Assembly (NCBI GenBank): GCA_037147235.1
Contig: JBAWVO010000112.1
Span: forward strand, 1 to 18,474
Direction: 5' to 3'
Source of the DNA: JANXQG01 sp037147235
GTDB lineage: Bacteria > Planctomycetota > Planctomycetia > Pirellulales > Thermoguttaceae
DNA length: 18,474 nt
Numbering within the stretch: the first letter of the stretch is position 1; each line of letters begins with the position of its first letter. Positions 15,891 through 18,474 of this stretch are shown here, piece after piece. Made by a program: the position numbers and the translations under genes. The notes below the pieces were generated by a model. The model had not been told where the DNA came from. It did no database searches and saw only the letters and a program-made list of their open reading frames with translations.

Positions 15891-16652
15891 ATGATGAACC
15901 GAAGACGATTTCTCTCCACAGGAATGATCGGCGCCGGATTGGTCGGCACCCCCGGGCTGGTGGCTGCTTCAATGGTCAAGCCTAGTGAGCCGGTGGCTCA
16001 GGCAAATACGTTCAACGAGAAATGGGCCCGTGCGGATCTGGAATCTCTCGGGATTCCGAAGTCGTGGTGGCATGTTCAACAGGGACTATTTCCCTTCTCG
16101 CCGGAGAGAGTTCTGGTGATCAAGAAGCGGCCATCAGACCGGGGCTTCCGGCCGTTGAAGGAAAAGCTGCTACAAAGCGGGTTCGGAGGAAATGACCATT
16201 TCTCAGAAGAGAAACTGGATTATGCCCTCTGGATTACGCACAAGCTGACCACCTGCTACCATGTGCCCGAGTATTTTGAGCCCTGGGGAACCAAACTGGC
16301 AGCCAGAGAAGACTTGGGTGCTGGCATGGGTTTGAGCGGCCATGTGGGGATTGTGCATCAGTTCCAGCCTGCAAGTGGCTCACAATCGGTCCCAACGACT
16401 AATGGTCCCTTGGACTGGTGGCTTGTTCTCATCCCCGGCGGCGTCGATTTCCAGAGTTTGGACGACCTGCCTACCCATGTACTCTTTGGCCTTGTCCTTG
16501 CAGATTCCGGCAAGGATTTCTCCCTCTATGTGCCGTGGTGTGGATGCCTGAGTACCATCTGGAAAACGACTCCGGACTGGACCAGAGTTTCTCAAATGGA
16601 CCGTCTGATGGCGGCACGTTACCTAAACCGGCGGCTGGTCGATGTCATGTAA
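15891..16652 (+). CDS. Twin-arginine-signal protein with PTS EIIA-like domain
   Basis: The 253-aa product begins MMNRRRFLSTGMIGAGLVG, a Tat-type signal (RRRFL followed by a hydrophobic stretch). The body from about residue 66 follows the pattern of type-2 PTS EIIA domains. FSPERVLVIKK resembles the domain start. AREDLGAGMGLSGHVGIVH resembles the REELGSTGIGNGVAIPH region, with H156 at the place of the phospho-accepting histidine. IPGGVDFQSLDDLPTHVLFG resembles the GVDFDSLDGKPVHLVF block. This is fold recognition by eye and could be wrong. AGAAGGA lies 8-10 bases before the ATG. An exported EIIA domain would have no access to cytoplasmic HPr, so it is more likely repurposed. No other PTS gene is nearby. 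Confidence 0.6.
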   Translation: MMNRRRFLSTGMIGAGLVGTPGLVAASMVKPSEPVAQANTFNEKWARADLESLGIPKSWWHVQQGLFPFSPERVLVIKKRPSDRGFRPLKEKLLQSGFGGNDHFSEEKLDYALWITHKLTTCYHVPEYFEPWGTKLAAREDLGAGMGLSGHVGIVHQFQPASGSQSVPTTNGPLDWWLVLIPGGVDFQSLDDLPTHVLFGLVLADSGKDFSLYVPWCGCLSTIWKTTPDWTRVSQMDRLMAARYLNRRLVDVM

Positions 16653-17018
16653 TTCTGGGAGGAGTCTTCCGAATAGCAATGCTCACCCGCACCACTTTGC
16701 TTCGCAGCCTTGGCCGCACTAGCCGCCCGGGAGGCTGTCGCGGATTTGCCTTTTTGCCCGCTGTTCTTTTTCCCAAAATACCTCGGACCCACTGTTGTCC
16801 TTGCCATGCCGCACAATAGCTCGTCGGATCGTTGGTGAGCCTCCTGAGGCAAGTTTTATGAGGCTCTCGGGAAGAATAATTCGGATTCTTGATTGGGTTC
16901 AAAAGGTCAGACCCACAGGTGTCCGTCCTGTTTCCGATAATGATTCTGAAGATCAACGACAGAACGAACAACCACAAGATTTCGTCAAGGGGTGAGCCAA
17001 GAACAAAGGGAGAAAAAC
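16653..17018. other. Gene-poor intergenic stretch
   Basis: I see no convincing gene here. Two overlapping minus-strand frames cover it (16619-16852 and 16645-17025). The first gives a Lys/Ala-rich peptide (QKGKSATASRAASAAKAAK). Neither has a good ribosome-binding site, and both run into or overlap the convergent Tat-signal gene or its flank. Imperfect palindromes at 16721-16736 and 16839-16850 lack a T-run directly after them. The purine-rich end supplies the ribosome-binding site of the 71-aa gene. Confidence 0.4.
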
Positions 17019-17234
17019 ATGGCAAGGCGAGGAGGCAATGTGTATTTTACGATTCTTCAAATACGTCATTCAAAGCCTATCAAGACGATGAATGCCTTGA
17101 AGAAGTTAGTTTGTGATCCGGAGTTATCCGAAAGAACACAGCTCTGGGTCGTAGAATCCACTTTGGTTAACGGGGATCGGATAGTCTCAAGGAATTCAAA
17201 TATCAGGAGGAGTGAAGACGAGTTGTCGCTATGA
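17019..17234 (+). CDS. Small hypothetical protein, 71 aa
   Basis: The frame starts MARRGGNVYFTILQIRHSKP and continues NALKKLVCDPELSERTQLWV to a polar end. The start is chosen because AAAGGGAG precedes this ATG at normal spacing, whereas an earlier in-frame start at 16992 has none. I recognise no family. It has no signal peptide, so the protein should be cytoplasmic. Its stop overlaps the next start as ATGA, which supports its being a real gene in a coupled trio with the 49-aa protein and the nuclease-like protein. Confidence 0.55.
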   Translation: MARRGGNVYFTILQIRHSKPIKTMNALKKLVCDPELSERTQLWVVESTLVNGDRIVSRNSNIRRSEDELSL

Positions 17235-17380
17235 AGAGTGCAGGAAATCAGGGAACTCCGTCCGAAGATGCAAAGATCATCTCGGACGGCGCGCTCCCCA
17301 AACGGCAATCATGGCACCCAGATCGCGAAAGAGGTCTGCGGTGCCTAGATTGCCACATGAGTCACGCTGAAGTAAATTGA
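17231..17380 (+). CDS. 49-aa Cys/His small protein
   Basis: This short frame encodes MKSAGNQGTPSEDAKIIS and ends with GLRCLDCHMSHAEVN. The C-x2-C-H-x3-H tail could bind a metal. It formally fits the CxxCH heme c pattern, but there is no export signal, so heme attachment is unlikely. The ATG overlaps the preceding stop by four bases (ATGA), and its own TGA overlaps the TTG start of the next gene (TTGA). Two four-base overlaps in a row favour a genuine operon member over a chance frame. Function unknown. Confidence 0.45.
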   Translation: MKSAGNQGTPSEDAKIISDGALPKRQSWHPDRERGLRCLDCHMSHAEVN

Positions 17381-18447
17381 TCTACTCCATGATCTACGAA
17401 AACACGAAAGAAATTATGTTGCCCTACGGAACAAATGACCTAGACCCCCAAGTCGTCTGCGTCAGCCATTCCCCGCATCGAGTCCGCTGTTACGTTCGCG
17501 GATGCAAGCTCGTGCTCCAGACCCCAACCCGCTATAAGAAGGGGGACGTCTGTCTCGATCACGGCATTCGTTGTCACAGTTCTTCCTATGGCGTGACCTA
17601 CAGCTATGCCGACGTTCGCGGCAACATGATTGCCTCCCCCGACCTGCTGGCAACTCGGGTTATCGGCCATCCGTTCAAATACGAGTCGGACCGGCTTGGG
17701 CTGGAACGCTCCGAAGACGCGGTATCGTGGAACGTCTTTCGGTCTCTCCAGGAAGCCGGCTGCATGGGCAGGCTCGCACAGGCCATCACGGGCGACACCT
17801 ACACGGCCGAACCCCTCCTGTATCTCTGGGGAATCTGCCTAACCAAGGATTCCTTCAACCCGATGGATCTCTTAATTGCGGCCAGGAAGAGATTCGAGTC
17901 GAATTTGCCGGTCGAGCGTCCCTATACGGAGCCCGATATCATGCTCCATCTCCCAGGCCGATACATGATCCTGATCGAAGCCAAGTTCACCAGCCCCAAT
18001 ACGACCTATGGTCGCGGGCCGCGCAAGGATGCCCAGTCGCTGACGCTCGATGAACTATTGGAAATCTATCACGATCCCAGCCTTCGCATCCTAGACCATG
18101 CTTGGGCGCGCTCGCAATCCCGAGTGCATTACCAGTTGTGGCGGAACATGCTGTTTTCCGAATGGATGGCACGGGAAGACCATCCCAACACCAAAGCCTT
18201 CCACGTCAATCTGGTTCGGCAAGGTTTTGAGGAGGCCAGTGCCGCCGAGTTTCACACCCTGGTGAACTCAGACTTCAAGGATCGTTTCCGGCGGATCACC
18301 TGGGAAGACATTCACCAGCTCTTTTCGGGCAATCCGGCCCTGGAGACGATGTGCCGCTATCTGGAAACTAAGACTGCCGGCTTGGTCCAGGCGTTCAACA
18401 TCCAGGCTCTTCCGATTCCAGGTGCAGAAGTAGGGTGGGGAGAGTGA
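17377..18447 (+). CDS. PD-(D/E)XK-like nuclease protein with N-terminal Cys/His cluster
   Basis: The product has up to 356 aa. Residues about 38-67 hold a Cys/His cluster (CYVRGC, then CLDHGIRCH) that could form a zinc ribbon. The centre has the signature of the PD-(D/E)XK nuclease fold: an upstream acidic helix (ERSEDAVSWNVFRSLQEAG, about 110-128), then EPDIMLHLPGRYMILIEAKF with D187, E201 and K203 as likely metal and catalytic residues. The C-terminal ~150 residues are helical and unassigned. The TTG start is preferred because it overlaps the upstream stop (TTGA). ATGs at 17389 and 17416 are alternatives. The protein could belong to a restriction or defence system, but no methyltransferase or helicase is within the window. 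Nuclease activity is inferred from motifs only. Confidence 0.68.
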   Translation: MIYSMIYENTKEIMLPYGTNDLDPQVVCVSHSPHRVRCYVRGCKLVLQTPTRYKKGDVCLDHGIRCHSSSYGVTYSYADVRGNMIASPDLLATRVIGHPFKYESDRLGLERSEDAVSWNVFRSLQEAGCMGRLAQAITGDTYTAEPLLYLWGICLTKDSFNPMDLLIAARKRFESNLPVERPYTEPDIMLHLPGRYMILIEAKFTSPNTTYGRGPRKDAQSLTLDELLEIYHDPSLRILDHAWARSQSRVHYQLWRNMLFSEWMAREDHPNTKAFHVNLVRQGFEEASAAEFHTLVNSDFKDRFRRITWEDIHQLFSGNPALETMCRYLETKTAGLVQAFNIQALPIPGAEVGWGE

Positions 18448-18474
18448 AACGAGCCCCACCAAAAGCGGACCGCA

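Noticed and set aside
16619..17025. Minus-strand frames giving a Lys/Ala-rich histone-tail-like peptide
   Set aside because: There are two competing frames, no ribosome-binding site, and overlap with the end of the Tat-signal gene. There is not enough to call a gene.
17345..17371. CxxCH heme c motif in the 49-aa protein
   Set aside because: Five residues match, but there is no signal peptide or other cytochrome feature. A metal-binding or chance pattern is more likely.
18434..18460. Possible terminator hairpin GGTGGGG...CCCCACC at the end of the nuclease gene
   Set aside because: The 7-bp stem straddles the stop codon, has a 13-base loop and no T-run after it. The window ends too soon to judge.

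Overview
The window looks like a chromosomal piece of a Planctomycetota-type bacterium. The reasons are a run of large secreted proteins with HEAT, LamG/jelly-roll and DUF4139 folds, fairly high GC, and short palindromic repeats of a kind I associate with planctomycete genomes. This is an inference from gene content; no rRNA or other phylogenetic marker is present.

Positions 159-15559 on the minus strand form one long co-oriented array, probably an operon or several chained ones. In transcription order it holds three DUF4139-type proteins (15559 to 11342), a 112-bp inverted-repeat element, four paralogous exported proteins sharing one N-terminal module but carrying different jelly-roll C-termini (11182 to 6839), two large exported HEAT-repeat proteins (6789 to 311), and a truncated DUF4186 gene (311 to 159). 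Stops and starts overlap at several junctions (ATGA at 12910-12913 and 4168-4171, TGATG at 309-313), which suggests translational coupling. All nine large proteins carry a signal-peptide-like N-terminus, so the array probably builds or decorates something in the periplasm or at the cell surface. No catalytic residues are recognisable in any of them.

The plus-strand part begins at 15891 with a twin-arginine-signal protein whose body resembles a PTS EIIA domain. After a gene-poor stretch (16653-17018) comes a tightly overlapping trio: a 71-aa protein, a 49-aa Cys/His protein and a 356-aa protein with an N-terminal Cys/His cluster and a PD-(D/E)XK-like nuclease core.

Three palindromic elements (1-60, 11194-11305, 12765-12879) share a stem with a GGA (or TCT) triloop. 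In two of them this hairpin is nested inside ~25-bp outer inverted repeats. One element lies next to a ribosome-binding site. Another has become the N-terminal coding sequence of a DUF4139 protein. The most unusual things in the window are these elements, the mosaic structure of the four paralogs (including an out-of-frame fossil tail), the exported EIIA-like protein and the small-ORF/nuclease trio.
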